Assembly (NCBI GenBank): GCA_008711295.1
Contig: VUYV01000007.1
Coordinates: forward strand, 10,015,571 to 10,079,570
DNA length: 64,000 bases
Reading direction: 5' to 3'
DNA from: Anarhynchus alexandrinus
Lineage: Eukaryota; Chordata; Aves; Charadriiformes; Charadriidae
Position numbers and translations under genes: made by a program. Every line of letters starts with the position of its first letter. The stretch's first letter is position 1. Positions 50,691-64,000 of this stretch are shown piece after piece. The notes beneath the pieces were generated by a model. It had not been told where the DNA came from and did not search any database. It was given only the letters and a program-made list of their open reading frames with translations.

Positions 50691-53600
50691 AGGATCAATG
50701 CAAATGTTTCCAAGTGTAAAATGCAGAGGACTGATAAGAAGGTTTAGCAATTTAAGTGAGCAGGAACATGGAGTTTAAATGTACACTGCATGTCAGGGCA
50801 ACCTTAGAAGCTGCGTACTAGAAATATTACATGCTGTGAATTTATGAGATATTCCATATAAAGTGAAAAGTCAGGTGAATAATGAGTTTCAGCAGTGGCT
50901 CATGGGTAGGTGATGGCAAGTAAAATCTAATGTTTATTTCTAGAAATGGGCTTGAGGTGTATTGATGTGGGTAGGTCTACAGTTGGATTGGGGGGGACCT
51001 GGTAAAATAGCAACTTTTTGCAAGTTTGCTTCTGCCCACAGCTGGGACTTTTGTTAATGATTGTATATTGTTTCATAGCGATAGGAAATGTGTTTGACAT
51101 ATTGGCAAATCAGGTATTATTCAAGAGGTGGATTTAGCCATCCTTTCAATAGGCATCATTTCATCTCTAATTTTACTTTGTTACTTTGATTCCTTGAATT
51201 ATGAAACTCGTTATCTGTGGGAAGCTTTAAGACACTTCAAACATTATCCTACAGTCTGTGACTTGGTAAGATAACTGGTAAGATTTTGGTAAGACTTTTT
51301 TCTAAAAGAAATTTTTGTGGGGAAAATGCAAAGATCTTAACACCTACTAAAACACGTTCCATTTGAAAAAAATAAAAATGTGAAGCTTCGTAATATTCAT
51401 AATGTAAAATGTAGAAGTGTTAATAATAATAGCAGCTTGTTTCAGCTTTTTCTGCCATATTAAATAGAGCCTTTTCAAAGAAATTAGATTATTTTTGTGG
51501 ACCCCGTTCCTTTAAAAGCTTAGTTTCCACTTCTGTATTTGTCATAGTTTAATTAACCAGTTCTCTGAATTGAATCACTCTCGTAGATACAGAACTCTCA
51601 CCCTCTTTTATCCAATCAAAAATGCTAGCATCTGATATGTCTGGATTAAAAATACTGAGTTGATAATATTTAACAGTCTCCATATACTCTATTATTCTTC
51701 TCTGTTGTAATTAAAGCTAGACTAAGTTAAAGATTTCATTCTGCATGTAAATATGATTGTACAACAGAAACAGATTTAGATTTTACACTTTTACATTAAT
51801 TTGAAAGGCTTCTTAATTCACAAAGTTCTTTTCATATTTTTCATTTTTATTGCTTTCAAGTTGAAGGAGACATGAAACCAAATGAAATTTGGATAAGGCA
51901 AGTATCCCTGAATGGTAGAGATGAGACACTTGTATCGAGCATATTATGTTCAGAATGTTGATGGTTTTGTAAAAGTTTATACAAAATTGCTTCGTAATTA
52001 CTGTAAATATGTACAGAATGTCAGTGGCATGAGTTTTATGGTAAACATTATAAGCTTAATTTAAAAGAGTAATGCATAGTCTAGATACACCAAGTAAATT
52101 TAGAACTACATCAGCAAAGATGCTATCTTGAAGTAAATACATGCAAAGTATACACACTTTTTTGTATAAACTTCTAACATAAGAGAAATCTTTGTATGGT
52201 AACTTGCCTATAAGGTGTCTGTTTATTCTTTGTGGCCTTAGTCTCAAACTCTTTTCAATCATCAAGATTAATGATTAGGCTTATTTTCATTAATGACTTG
52301 TGCAGCAATGAGTTATATAGTTGTCAATAAAAAATTCAATTTAGCCCATGAGTTTTCTAGACTTTTGTGCCTGGCTATTCCAAAACCATTCCAAAAGCTT
52401 TATAATTTTCACATTATTATAATGTATTATATAAATAAGGTTCCTGAATCTCCTGAGTGGAGATTAAATAAACTGCTTCATAGCTCAATGTACAACAGAA
52501 GGGAATCCTGCATGGAGCACGGGTTGGAAGAGAGGCCGTGGCTTATACGCCTCTTCCTGGGTGAACGGCGAACAAGAGTACTGTGTGAACTCTTTGAGTG
52601 GCGTATTAAGAAGTAGTTTTTTATTTTATATTTCACTTCAGTTTTAGGTCTTGGCAGCCTGGAGGTGGCCTTCATCCATCATGAGACAGATCCATAATAA
52701 AAAAGTGAATTTTGCTGTAGCATTGCGACACTGTTGGCAACTAGGAATTTTTCTGTCGTCTTTATTGACTAATTGCAACACATGAGCCTGGGCTTATTTT
52801 TCTCATTCTTTTTGGCTGGCTTTTGCTTATTAGTGTGTAATCACGCATAGTTCCTTAATTTATCATACCATTTACGCAGGATTCCCATATAATGTTTATT
52901 CACAATATAGTTTTTTGGAACTGCAGCAACAAACGTTCTGCTGACCAACATGATATATCTAGACAGATAGATAACAGATATCTGTGTTTATATATCTGTA
53001 TTAATTTTAATGTCTGTGTTGATGATCAGTGTTTTCTATTGGCATATTATGAAAGAGCTGTGGAATAGCAGAGTCCATTTCATATCGTCTGTATCTGCAT
53101 ACTAGGTTTATCTGCTCATAGCTGTTCTGTTTCTGGAAAAGAAGTGTAGAGTGCATAAAATACAGTTGATTATCATATGAAAAAATTTTGGGAGTTTCTC
53201 AGTTATAAAATCGTGGAAGAATTTACATATATTTATAGGTGCATATGTATTGGCTACTTTGATTTATCAGGCTGGCATCTTGGGATTCCTTACTGTGAAA
53301 TGGAGCCTCACACAAGGCAAGTTTTGACCCTCTAAATATAGAAGTTTGCAAACCTGGTGTATAACGTATGAAAAAACAGAGAGTGAGAGAAGAGTGGTAA
53401 GAACACTATATTGGAAAAAAATGATACTGTGTTACTGATTTATGAAATAGGACTATATTCCGAGAGAAAATACTGCAGACAAATTAAGAATTATTAGAAG
53501 TACAGAAAAATTATACAGGGAAGAATGAATTGCTTCATTTAGAAAGACAATGCAATAGAACATGATAGATACATAAGGATAATAAACAGTATAAAGAAAA

Positions 53601-55723
53601 CAAATTACACTTTAAATATACTTCTCCTACCATTAGACTAATTGGATATTTGGGTAAATTGAATGGTTGCACTTTCAAAACAGGTACAGGAAGTTTTAAA
53701 TTATTTTTTTTCTTATATATGTGTAATTAACCTCCGCAACTCATTGCTACAAGATATTGTAGAAAACAAAAACTTTGTAGGATTTAGAAAACAATAATTA
53801 TGTTTTTGTATATATATCTATGTAACATATACAGCTGTTCCAGACAGAATTAGAGATGTGTTAGCTGTATGAAATGTCTATGGTTTTAGTATTGAGGTAA
53901 ACATTGATAGGAGTTATGAAGAATCTTCCCTTGTGAAAGGGGTATATGGCGTTTCATGCTATGAGGTTTAGATTGCAGTGTCCTTTGAGGTGATTGTGTT
54001 TACCTGCTGTCAGAACCTGAGTCTCATATACAACCCTTCTGTATAGTTAGAGTTATCTTTTTTGTTATAGCCTCAGAGGTCTTTGTGCTTTGGCATTGAG
54101 GCATTAAAACTCAGCAGAATTTGTATTACTTAGATGGTTTATTTTGCTTTACACAGCCTTTTCTACTACAGAATTAGAAAAGTTCTGTATTAAGTGATAT
54201 TTCAGCTGCAACAATGACATCTAGGGGCTGATTTATATTAATTTAATTTAGATACCTATCTTCTATTTTTTTAAAAGATGGTTACTAATATGTTTACTAA
54301 ATCTAAATTATTAGTATTTGCTAAAAAGCTGTAAATCTGATATATGTCGTATATTCAGAGAATAACCATGACACTTTTAACTTCTTTTTTTTGTTTTATT
54401 TTTCCTTGATCTGTCTTTTAATTATTCAGTACTGCTAACACTGCAAATCAGTGAACCTCCCTCATTCCTTTAGACCTTGTATTTTTTCATGACATGTTAT
54501 CAAATGATGAGGTTTTTTTTTCACTCTGTACTTTATGTATACTTTTCTGTCAATTAAAAGGAAATCTCTTTGACTCTGCTTTCTTACATGACTTACTTTG
54601 TTTCTTAAAATCACATCTACTTTACTTTGTACAGGAAATGAGACCAAAAATCCCTATGTTCAGTCCCCTGCTTCCCCCAGCTTTATGGGTGTGTAGATAT
54701 AGGCTTGACTCCAGATTTAAACCCTATGATTCAGGGCCACCTCTAAGCTATACGTAAATCCAATTTTATGTGTGCAAGTAAGTGTATACGTAAAATATGT
54801 AATTGCAATTTAGAGATGATTTAACAGCATCTGTCCTATTATTTGCAAACTCACTTTCTTTCCCCTGAATCTTAGTTATTTGACCATAAGTCTCTTATTT
54901 GGAATTGCTTTTTACAGGAAAAAAAAATCTGTATTTCTCTCTCATTGGCCTCTTCACTTATATTTACAACTTTTTCTCAGGAATAAGAGAATATAATTAT
55001 TTTTTTTTTTTGCAAAATTCCCCTTATGCCATTCTGTGGAATATATAGTACTATCTTTCACATACTGACTTTTAATTGGTATTGAGAAGAGACCTGAGTA
55101 AGAACCCTTGAGTATAAGAAATAGGGAAAGACTCATCTTTTTCCTTAGATATTTCCTTAAAATTTTGAAGTCATGTTTGTGGTTTTGGGAGAGTGTTGCT
55201 GACTTGAGCAAAATTAAATCCTAAATGTTAGGTGCTCTAAAATGTAAAACTTATAGCTATATTTTCATAGAACCTGCCAGTCAATTGTTAGGAGGCACTC
55301 AATTTAAGAGAAGGTGAAAAATCACTTGACATGAGGTTACTGATGATACCTTAGCTTCTACTCTTAGTATAAGCTAACTTCCTTCGTAGCTTTTCTGGTA
55401 TATAATAAGAGAAAGAAACTACAACTGGGTGAGCTGAAAATAGTGAGACATTACGGGAAGTTTCACCTTGGCTCAAATCAAGGTACTGCAATGTTCTCTG
55501 CAATAAATTAAAGGTGTTTTTCTGACACAACTATACCAACAGGAGCTTATATAACTTAAAATTTATATAGAAGTTATACTGGCACAGCAATTCTTTTCAC
55601 AACTGTTGTATCTGCTGATTTCATCTGTGAAGTAAGTGAAAGCTTATTTTTGTCAGTGATATTGGCAAAACATAATTATAACTGCTTTCTATATGAAATC
55701 TTACATAAAAATGTCACCAAAAA
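50691..55723. other. Intergenic DNA between the two CR1 copies
   Basis: This is AT-rich sequence upstream of ZNF507 with no recognised gene. A locally GC-richer stretch at 52,440-52,680 stands out, with an inverted repeat and an AATAAA hexamer (see findings). Short TA runs occur near 53,810. Confidence 0.6.
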
Positions 55724-56123
55724 TCACATAGAATCATAGAATGGTTAAAGTTGGAAGGGATCTTAAAGATCATTTAGTTCCAACTACGTGACAGGCAGGG
55801 ACACCTCCCATTAGACCACGTTGCTCAAAGCCCTGTCCAACCTGGTCTTAGACACTTCCAGGGACGGGGCATCCACAACTTCTCTGGGCAACCTGTCCAG
55901 TGTCTCACCACCCTCAGAATAAAGAATTTCTTCCTAATATCTAATATAAATCTCCCCTTTTTCAGTTTAAAACTGTTACCCCTCATCTTATCGCTACACT
56001 CCCTGATAAAGAGTCTCTCCCCGTCTTTCCTGTAGGCACCCTTTAGGTACTAGAAGGCCCGTTATAAGGTCTCCTTGGAGCCTTCTCTTCTCCAGGCTGA
56101 ACAACCCCAACTCTCTTAATTCG
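55724..56123 (-). mobile_element. CR1 LINE 3' fragment (about 400 bp)
   Basis: The fragment starts with CACATAGAATCATAGAATGG and GTTGGAAGGGATCTTAAAGA. It continues through the family's AGGGACGGGGCATCCACAAC and CTCTTCTCCAGGCTGAACAA segments. Orientation is minus, with the CR1 3' terminus at the left. It is truncated at both coding ends and not functional. Confidence 0.95.
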
Positions 56124-59100
56124 TATTTCGAGGCAAAATATGGAATTAAGTGCATTGTATCCTCTGAAATCGGGGCACTGCAGGAGAAATTGTTAGGGGG
56201 TGAGCTACAATTTGTTGATTCTTTGGACTCAATTCTACAGTGAGCTAGGGCAGGGAAAGCCTCTGAGAGTCAACAGAATCAAGCTTTCCAGTCAGCCTGC
56301 CCCTTTACGAATTTAATGTTCGCTACAGTTGTGGGAATGATATTGCCAACTGGTAGGTGACAACCGGACCTTATTGCCATCTTCTTTTTTGGGGTAATGA
56401 TGAATTAGTAGGTGTGATTCTTAAGAGATGTTTCACCATTGTCTTCAAAGCCATTAGAATATGTAGTTTTCTTATGTCTGTTTTAATATAAAGGCAGTGT
56501 GGTCTGTGTACATGTACTGAGGACAGATCTTTTAAGTTAGTGAAAATCACAAAGAAAGCTTGGGTTGGTTTTTACTGCTGAATTGACCATGGGGAAACTC
56601 CATTTAGAATAGGGACAAAAAATTATTTAGCTGTACAGAAAATATCAAGGCAGTTCATAGAGACTTGCCACAGGAGGTACTATATTTTAATACCCATTGT
56701 TATTTTCCCTTTTTATTACTTTGCATAGATACTGATATTTTTGCCAGCTTTTACTCCAAACAGTGCTTTCTTAGGTATGTAATCCAATTAAGGGAGTGTA
56801 GAATGTGATTTATTACTGGCAGTTGTAGCAAGGGGAGTCATACGCACAAAAGACTCCTACAATGACAGCAAACTACCACTCTTTTTTTCTTTTTACATTC
56901 AGTGAAAATACATAAGTGTCCTTTGCATTCTTAAGAGAAATTAACTGTATGTGAAGTATTGCATTATAGCAGATACATACTGATCCCAGTTGTTACATTT
57001 GCCATTCATATATGCCCCAGTGACTGTCTTCAGTGTGTGTTTTACACATTCAAGAGCATTCATTTGTGAATGATAAGCTGCAATAAGCCTGGAATCAGAT
57101 CCGACATTGCATAAATTAATATTTCACGTGTAAAAGGAGATCCCCTAAAAAGAATTGGACTCCCTGGAGTTCTAATATAGCTAATATTCCTGCAATTGAT
57201 TGAATTGCTGATTATTTTTTTTTTAGTTGTAGTTAAAAGGCATTACGTTTTACTCCTTGTTAAATCAGTCATTGTAGACTAAAATACACTAACTTCTGGT
57301 ACAAGAAAGAACTCCTATATGCTAGCTCCCAAAGGACAAAATACCACCAAAAAATTGTAAATGCAGTCAGGTGTCAAACGCTGGTATATTCATGACTTAA
57401 TTTCTGTATCAATTAACAATATAGGCCACAATAAAGGTATTAAGGTTTCCTGCTCAGCATGGAAACTGGATAACTTAAATCAAAATATAACAAGTGCTTT
57501 TGAGTACTGCTCATATCATTAAAGGGAACTGTGGACCAGTCATCTGTCCTTCAGTGAATGGTCTGGCTAATCCTGGCAACTTTCCTGATGTTCCATAGAT
57601 TGATCTCCTCCTGCAGACTTTTTTACTTGAAGTGCAGCCTGTTTTTGCCAAATGGGATTAGGTAGGGTTTTTAAATCTAGACACATAGATGCTCGTGATG
57701 GGTTTTAAGCAGTAGATTGTAATTTTAGAGTGTGACATTTTTCGGATAAGTTCAGTGTAGCAGTCATATTAACTTAACCTTGATAAATTTTGCAAAATTT
57801 ATATAGCTGACCACATATTTGTCATGTGTATGATGGTGTGAGCCTTCTGTTATGTTCCTGTAGAACTTGTAGGAGTACAAACTTATCTAATTTCTGAGCA
57901 TCCATACAAACACACATCACTGCAGATGTTTCATAGTACGCAATAAATACTTTGTTCCAGTTTTCTTCATTAAAATAGTTATTTGTCCTCCAAAACCTTA
58001 AATAAGAAAATTTACACAACTTTCCTGTCTGTGCTACAGAACTTACTGTGCACTTGTTCCCTCAAAATATATATAAAAAATACTAACAGATATGTGACAA
58101 ACTGGAGTTCTCCATCCTACTGTGATTTTCATCCATAAGTTTAAAAATGCAACAAAAAAACATCAAAAACAAACCCTTGAAAGATACTGGACCAAATTTT
58201 TAAATCCCTTTTCAATTTTAATAAGACAAATTCTTGTCCGTGAGTTTGTGTAAAATCAGGACCTCATGGTTTGGCTCACTTTATGAAAGTTCCTTGACAT
58301 CCAAAGACTTTTTTTCTCTAACCCTTAGCACTGTGTGCACACAGGTCAGCAGGTGCATGTGTATGCACTTCTGCGAACACAGAGACACAAAGTTATATTT
58401 TCATTGCAAATATGCATGTGGAATCTGCACACAATAAGCACTGAATAACTGCATGAAAACAAAGGCATCCGTTCATTCTTACTTATTGAATCTTGCTACT
58501 GTTTATTAGATATGAGTAGACCAAAATGAACTATCACACTTTTCTGTAGTGACCTTGAGGTGGCAGCAGCATTACATTCAATTCTGCCATACGCTAAGTC
58601 CATTAAAGGTGAAAGTAAAATTTGCAATAAATCAAAATAATACTGATTGTTATAATTTTATTACCAGAGCATTAAGTCAATAAAACTTATCTGAAATGTC
58701 ATTTGCATTGTATACAATTTTTACTAGTTATCAAGTATGTTTTAAAAGCATGTTTAAAGCAACCAAATGAAGAAATCTGTGATAAATTGTTGGAAAGCTG
58801 GGACTTGTCTAATGGTGTAGTAAAACTAAAGTCTGTTTTGATCTCTTGTATTGTAAAAGACTGTTTCTGAAAGCATTTGTTAGTACAATAATGTCTTGTG
58901 TCTTGACTAACTATATTTAATGTCCTAATGTCTGATTAAATATTTTCCTGCAAGTTGTCAGGTCCTTTTTCATTCATGATTTTATGTAGGGAGGTCATCT
59001 AATTATATGACACCCTTTCAGTGAAGGAGAATGTGTTTGTTTCTTTTAATAATGAGGAATAATGAAACTTATTTATGTTGGAAGTCAGAGAAATTTATTG

Positions 59101-62100
59101 GAGAATTACAACATGAGAAACATGAAAATTAAAAAAACCCTTTTAATAGCATATTCATTACCAAGAAGCTTGCAGGTAATGAAATAGTTGTATGAAATCC
59201 AGTATATTGGGTGATATAATACTGCTCATGTCAGTTTTTGGGACATGGTTATTATGCATTTCTATGTTGTCAGTTACTATTAGGTTACTAAATTATTATT
59301 AGCTAATTAGTCAAAATAGGAGGCACTAGAAGAAAAGGTTAAAAGCATTTGTTTTTAGAAACTTCTAAACCAACTCCTGGCTGGGCAGCCAGTTAGTGTG
59401 TAGTAATACTCCACAACAATTTTGCCGCGTGGGTTGCATTGCTGCTCAGATACTGCTGTTCTGCCAGACTAACACGAGTTTGGAATAGAATTCAAGAGAG
59501 ATATCTATTATACAACTTAATGATATTGAAGAAACAACATTCAAAAGTAGTTACTCTAACAAACGCAGCAAAAAAAGATGTTAGTGATGTGTTTATACAT
59601 CAGTTAAAAACTGATTTGAAGGAAACCCTTTATGTACGCGCTGCTAAAGGAGTCCCAATAACTGATTAAAGATATCTTATGTAATAGTTAAAATAATTCA
59701 GTGTTAATTTAATGAGAAATAAGGTTATATTGATTATTTAAGTTTTGGGTTTATTTAATCTTTAGGGTTTTATGTTTATACTAGGATACGATATTTAGAC
59801 CTGTTTATCCTTATATTCTTTATCCGTTTCACTTGTTTTGTTTGTTGACCCGTAGTACTCTGACAACTTTTTCAACTCCTCATGAAATACAAATATTAAA
59901 TATAAACAAGCACAGCAGAATATTAAAAAGTATATAACTAAAAATATAAATGTAAGTTGCATTATAGCTTCAGAACGTTGTGTTATTAGCTTTAAAAAGC
60001 ACATAGAGAATCAAAACCACAAGCCAAGCGGAGATTACCATGCATGAATGCTATTGGGGCCGTGCCAGTGGTTACTAAAGCCAATACAAACACTATTACT
60101 TCACTAAGACATAGATCTGGTCTTTTACTACTTCTGATCTGTACTGTAGTTTTCTCTTTGTCACACTCTGTTGTTTCTTAAGTTAATTTCTATGATTTTA
60201 CAAATTTTCTAAAGGTATGAATGCAGTGAGTGACAAAGCAGCAGAATAACTGAGGTAACAACAGGATTCCTGTGAGGAATGTAATTCACTGTGATCCTCT
60301 TTCTTCTTTCTTTCTGGTTTTAACCATATGGCTCTTTGTCATCAAAATATATTTACCTCAGAAATAAAAGTAAGGCAACAATATATATGAGCTGAACATA
60401 GTTAACATGGAAACTAACGTGAGTGATTTCTTAGAAATATATAGAAATGAGGTTTAGAGGGTGCCCCTCACGTGTAGGTCAGGAACCTAGATTATCAGTA
60501 TCTCAAAAGCAGAGATGTGCTTTTTATTTTGTCTTTAGAGCATCATAAACACACATCTTGTTGGAGAAATAAAAAAATTACAATTGTCACAGTGGGGGCT
60601 CTTTGTAAGTATACAAAATTCAAATAAACAGGTTGTCCTCAGCTTTAGTGGGAGAAGAATCTATTATAGATGTTGCAGAATATTCCAGAGATTTTGACCT
60701 GGAGCCAGTGTTTTAGGATTTACTCAAGTGTTGGTTTAACATTTGCCTAACGTTTGTGCACTATTGTTAAGTAAGACCTTGTCGTAAGACCTTGTTGTCC
60801 TGAAATCACAACATTGCTTTCTTAAAAGTACCATTGCTATACTGAAATGGAAGGTAACTGATGTGATTTGTCTCTTTCGGTTAAACTGTGTAGTGTCTGA
60901 TAAAGGGTATTTTATTATTTTGTGGAATAATTTGTATAGGAAAGAATATATTGCAAACTGTTCAGTTACCAATACTACTGTTTGGTAAAATCACATTACC
61001 TAGAACATTAAAACAATCATTCTAAAACATGATTTATAATGATTTGAACATGTTTGTAAAAAATAGATGACCATTGTACATTTACAGTTGACACTGAGGT
61101 CCCTAATGTCAAGAAAGCACTCTTGACCTTGATGGGTAGTTGCAATTCCATTTAAATCAATTGCCAGTACAAGTCAAATGAAGTTCTTATGGCTGTCTAG
61201 TGTGCACTTCCCCATTCTTCTGACATTATTGTTCTACTCCAAGTCATTCTTCAATCTTTTAACAGCTGAAAGGGACCTGCATTCTGCAGCTTTATGGGAA
61301 AACAGCACTAAGTTGTACTTCTCTGTGTTTTGAAAGCTTCCACTCTTTTCAGCTGACTTTATTTCCAAGCTAACTAGGCAAACCACATCCTTTTCTACAT
61401 AAAATAAAGTACTTGGTCTGTATTTCACTATTACAGCGAATACAGAATGCATTTTCTATGCCTACAATTTTACTGGTCATTCATTTAATTTGATAGAAAA
61501 GAAACTGAACTCTGAAAACTGGAGATCTTATTGTTAGTTTAGCCTTATTAAAAGCTTTCACTATGTTAAACATGGTATATTCTAAACATCATTTACATTA
61601 CAAATTATGGTGAATACAATTTTGGGGGTGTTTTGTGGGGTGGAAGAGAAAGGGACACAGCAAATCAGAAAAATAACTTGAAAATTTGTCCTGTGTTTGT
61701 GTATGTCTGGATACTTATTTCTTCAAAGTATTTTGCTAAAATTGTAGACGATACAGAAAGTGATATGAAGTTGTTAAACATCTTGCACAAAAGAGAAAAT
61801 CCTTGGCTACACAGAACTTTAAAAATATCTGGGGTTGGTGTTATTAACTTGTAATGTTTTCACTCTTCTAAATGAATTTAAGTGTCTACCTTTAGACAAG
61901 TGGGAATATTAAAAGGTCACATCATGCCACAGAGTTTACAAGACTGAAAAAACCCACGTACAGATACTTTCTCAAAGACAGATAGTACAAACTATGGCTA
62001 ATCCTCCCCAGCTTCCCCCAAAACCTCTTTCATAAGTAGTCCAAGCTTTCAAAAGATCCTTTATTAATGAGAATAATAGGAAAACTCAATTTGACTGCTA

Positions 62101-64000
62101 TGTTAACATTAAATACATACAACAATTAATAAGAATTGATAATGAAAAATGTGATTCTGGTTGCCAGTGGAACCTGGCTGGGATAGTATTAACAGGTTGC
62201 CGCAATTAATGCAAAACTAATCACCAGACCTCCATGGAGAAATGCAAATTGCAAGTTGTTAGGAGGCCTGTTCTGTTCAATAGGATTTGTATTGCAGCTA
62301 ATCCACTTAGCAGTGTCTCATGTCTCTCTGTGAGGTGGTTTTTTAGGTAGTAATGAAGTATTATTCTTTTCTAGAGATTCTATGGATTTCTTTAGTTTCT
62401 GTATTTTGACTCTTCTGTTTTTACCAAATCTGTAAGTATGTTTGCCTGTTCTTTCTTTCCCATCCCCGTGGGCTCACATTAATGTAAGTGGCCCTATTTT
62501 GCTCATTTTCCTAAGCCCCTGGAAACTGTATTATATGAAACTATAGCTATAGAATTGACCACTTGATGTACAGGAAATGCGTTACATATACTGTCCTCAT
62601 CTGTGCAACTGAAATGCAAAGATTCTGCTGTATCTGATGTTCTGCCTATCTGCTGGTGGGCAAGAATAACTGCATAAAACCTGCATTTAGTCACCTGTCA
62701 TTTTCAGTGTTCAACACAACATGAAACAAACCTTTGTGCTTTGTGTTTTGTTAATTAGTTAATTTAAAAGTAGTCATAGACAACATTGTTTTGTTGAATG
62801 GTCTTTTACTCCTCCTTACAGTATACAAGCTTACCAGCAGTTGGTAGGAGGAACCATATCAGCTATAGGTTGTTCGGTTCCTCAACAAAAAAACTTGTCC
62901 CTAAGCCTTGGTATTCAAGTACCGCGACTTAATTTCTGAAGAGAGTAGCTGTGCTGAATAGGAGAGGTAGAATGTGTCCATCCGACATTGGTAGTACCAT
63001 AGGAAGACACATTTGAAGGAAGACACTGAATTCCATTTACCTCCCATTGAAACAAATGACAAAATCTTAACATTTGTCTTTAATTGACTGGAGAAGCACT
63101 TCAGGCTTAGTGTCGAAATGAAGAACATCGGAACACTAACGCTTGATCTTACAAACCCAGTTTTGATGGCAGTGTAAATATCATCACTTTTAGTTAATTA
63201 TGAAGGGATAATTCTTTTCAGAGCAAAAATAGCATGTGTTATAAGTAAATTTTGTATATAAAAAGACAATGTTATTAAAATGGAATATTTGGCAAATATT
63301 TTGTCCAAAAGTACACACAAGTTGGTCAGTGTTTGTTTTTTCACCATGTTGTTTTGTTGCCACTTTGAAACTAAAGAGCCAAAACATAAACAGTTATAAA
63401 ATCTCTTATCTTCTGTATACCATTGAATGTTTGACCTTTTATCTTATAAGGTAGTCTTTTGATACATTGAAGATTTTGATCCAGATATGCAACCAAACCT
63501 GAACAACTTCCAGAAAAAGAAATAACTTTGGTTTGTGCAGCCTTTTACTCTGACGTGAAAGCCATTTCTAAAAAAAAGCCATCTGCTACTTTATTGTTTG
63601 ATATCAGTGGCAGAATAATGTCCGATTTTAATATCATACTGCTTGGCTATGCACTGCACTAATTTGTTCTGCAACATCAATGAATCAAAGTAGAGTTCCT
63701 GATAGAAGAACATCAAAAGGAAATTAATCTCCCTGTGATAGTATTAATAATTTCAGAATAGACCTGTTTTGCTCAATTATTGTAACCATTGAAAGCCATG
63801 TTTTTGTGGACTGTTAGATCAATATCACAACTGCTACACAAATCGAGTGTGTAAGAACAAGGCTGGTACTCTTCAGTAGCTGGTCAGGAGTGTCAGTACT
63901 GATGGACATGAAATTTACTGAACATTCTTGGTAGAATTTTATGGTTAATTAAGGAAAGGAGAGATGGAAGTGTGAAATTGGTGGGGAAGAGGGTAAGGTG
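56124..64000. other. Intergenic DNA to the right edge
   Basis: This is AT-rich non-coding sequence without a recognised gene, tRNA or repeat family. Short open frames at 59,439-59,669 (plus) and 59,795-60,004 (minus) are noted but not called. Segments around 57,040-57,130 and 62,160-62,340 are less repetitive and rich in homeodomain/POU-like words, so could be regulatory. Confidence 0.55.

Overview
The window looks like a piece of a bird chromosome; a reptile relative is less likely. It is AT-rich with two GC-rich CpG-island promoters. It carries vertebrate intron-exon structure and CR1 LINE fragments, the dominant avian/reptilian retroposon. No Alu, B1 or L1 is visible, and introns are short for a vertebrate. 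It holds two protein-coding genes, both on the minus strand and arranged head to tail. ZNF507 lies upstream (higher coordinates) and DPY19L3 downstream. This neighbouring pair is also known from human 19q13.11, so it is conserved synteny.

Region by region, in plus coordinates. 1-21,284: DPY19L3, a multi-pass ER membrane C-mannosyltransferase. I placed 14 coding exons by splice sites and reading frame, giving 538 codons. The C-terminal part (about 180 residues of a roughly 716-residue family) lies off the left edge. 22,200-23,260: CpG island that should be the DPY19L3 promoter and non-coding first exon. 23,260-26,980: intergenic spacer. 26,980-30,676: probable long ZNF507 3' UTR, ending at an AATAAA near 27,004. 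30,677-46,186: the six ZNF507 coding exons, giving a complete 983-residue C2H2 zinc-finger protein with ten fingers. One finger lies on a 105-nt exon that can be skipped without changing frame. 46,187-49,420: 5' intron(s) and the ZNF507 CpG-island promoter, with a YY1-type site, a duplicated E-box unit and a 63-base assembly gap beside long C runs. 49,740-64,000: non-coding DNA upstream of ZNF507 with two long CR1 fragments and a few candidate regulatory or retroviral-like remnants.

The two genes are not a pathway. One encodes an ER glycosyltransferase acting on tryptophans of secretory proteins; the other encodes a nuclear DNA-binding protein. I found no tRNA, rRNA, CRISPR or bacterial-type system. 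The most useful observations are the full exon models, the frame-neutral zinc-finger exon, a repeated short helical motif outside the fingers of ZNF507, the promoter architecture, and a possible spliced divergent transcript. Gene identities rest on recognising the protein families. Everything about UTRs, promoters and non-coding elements is inference from sequence alone.
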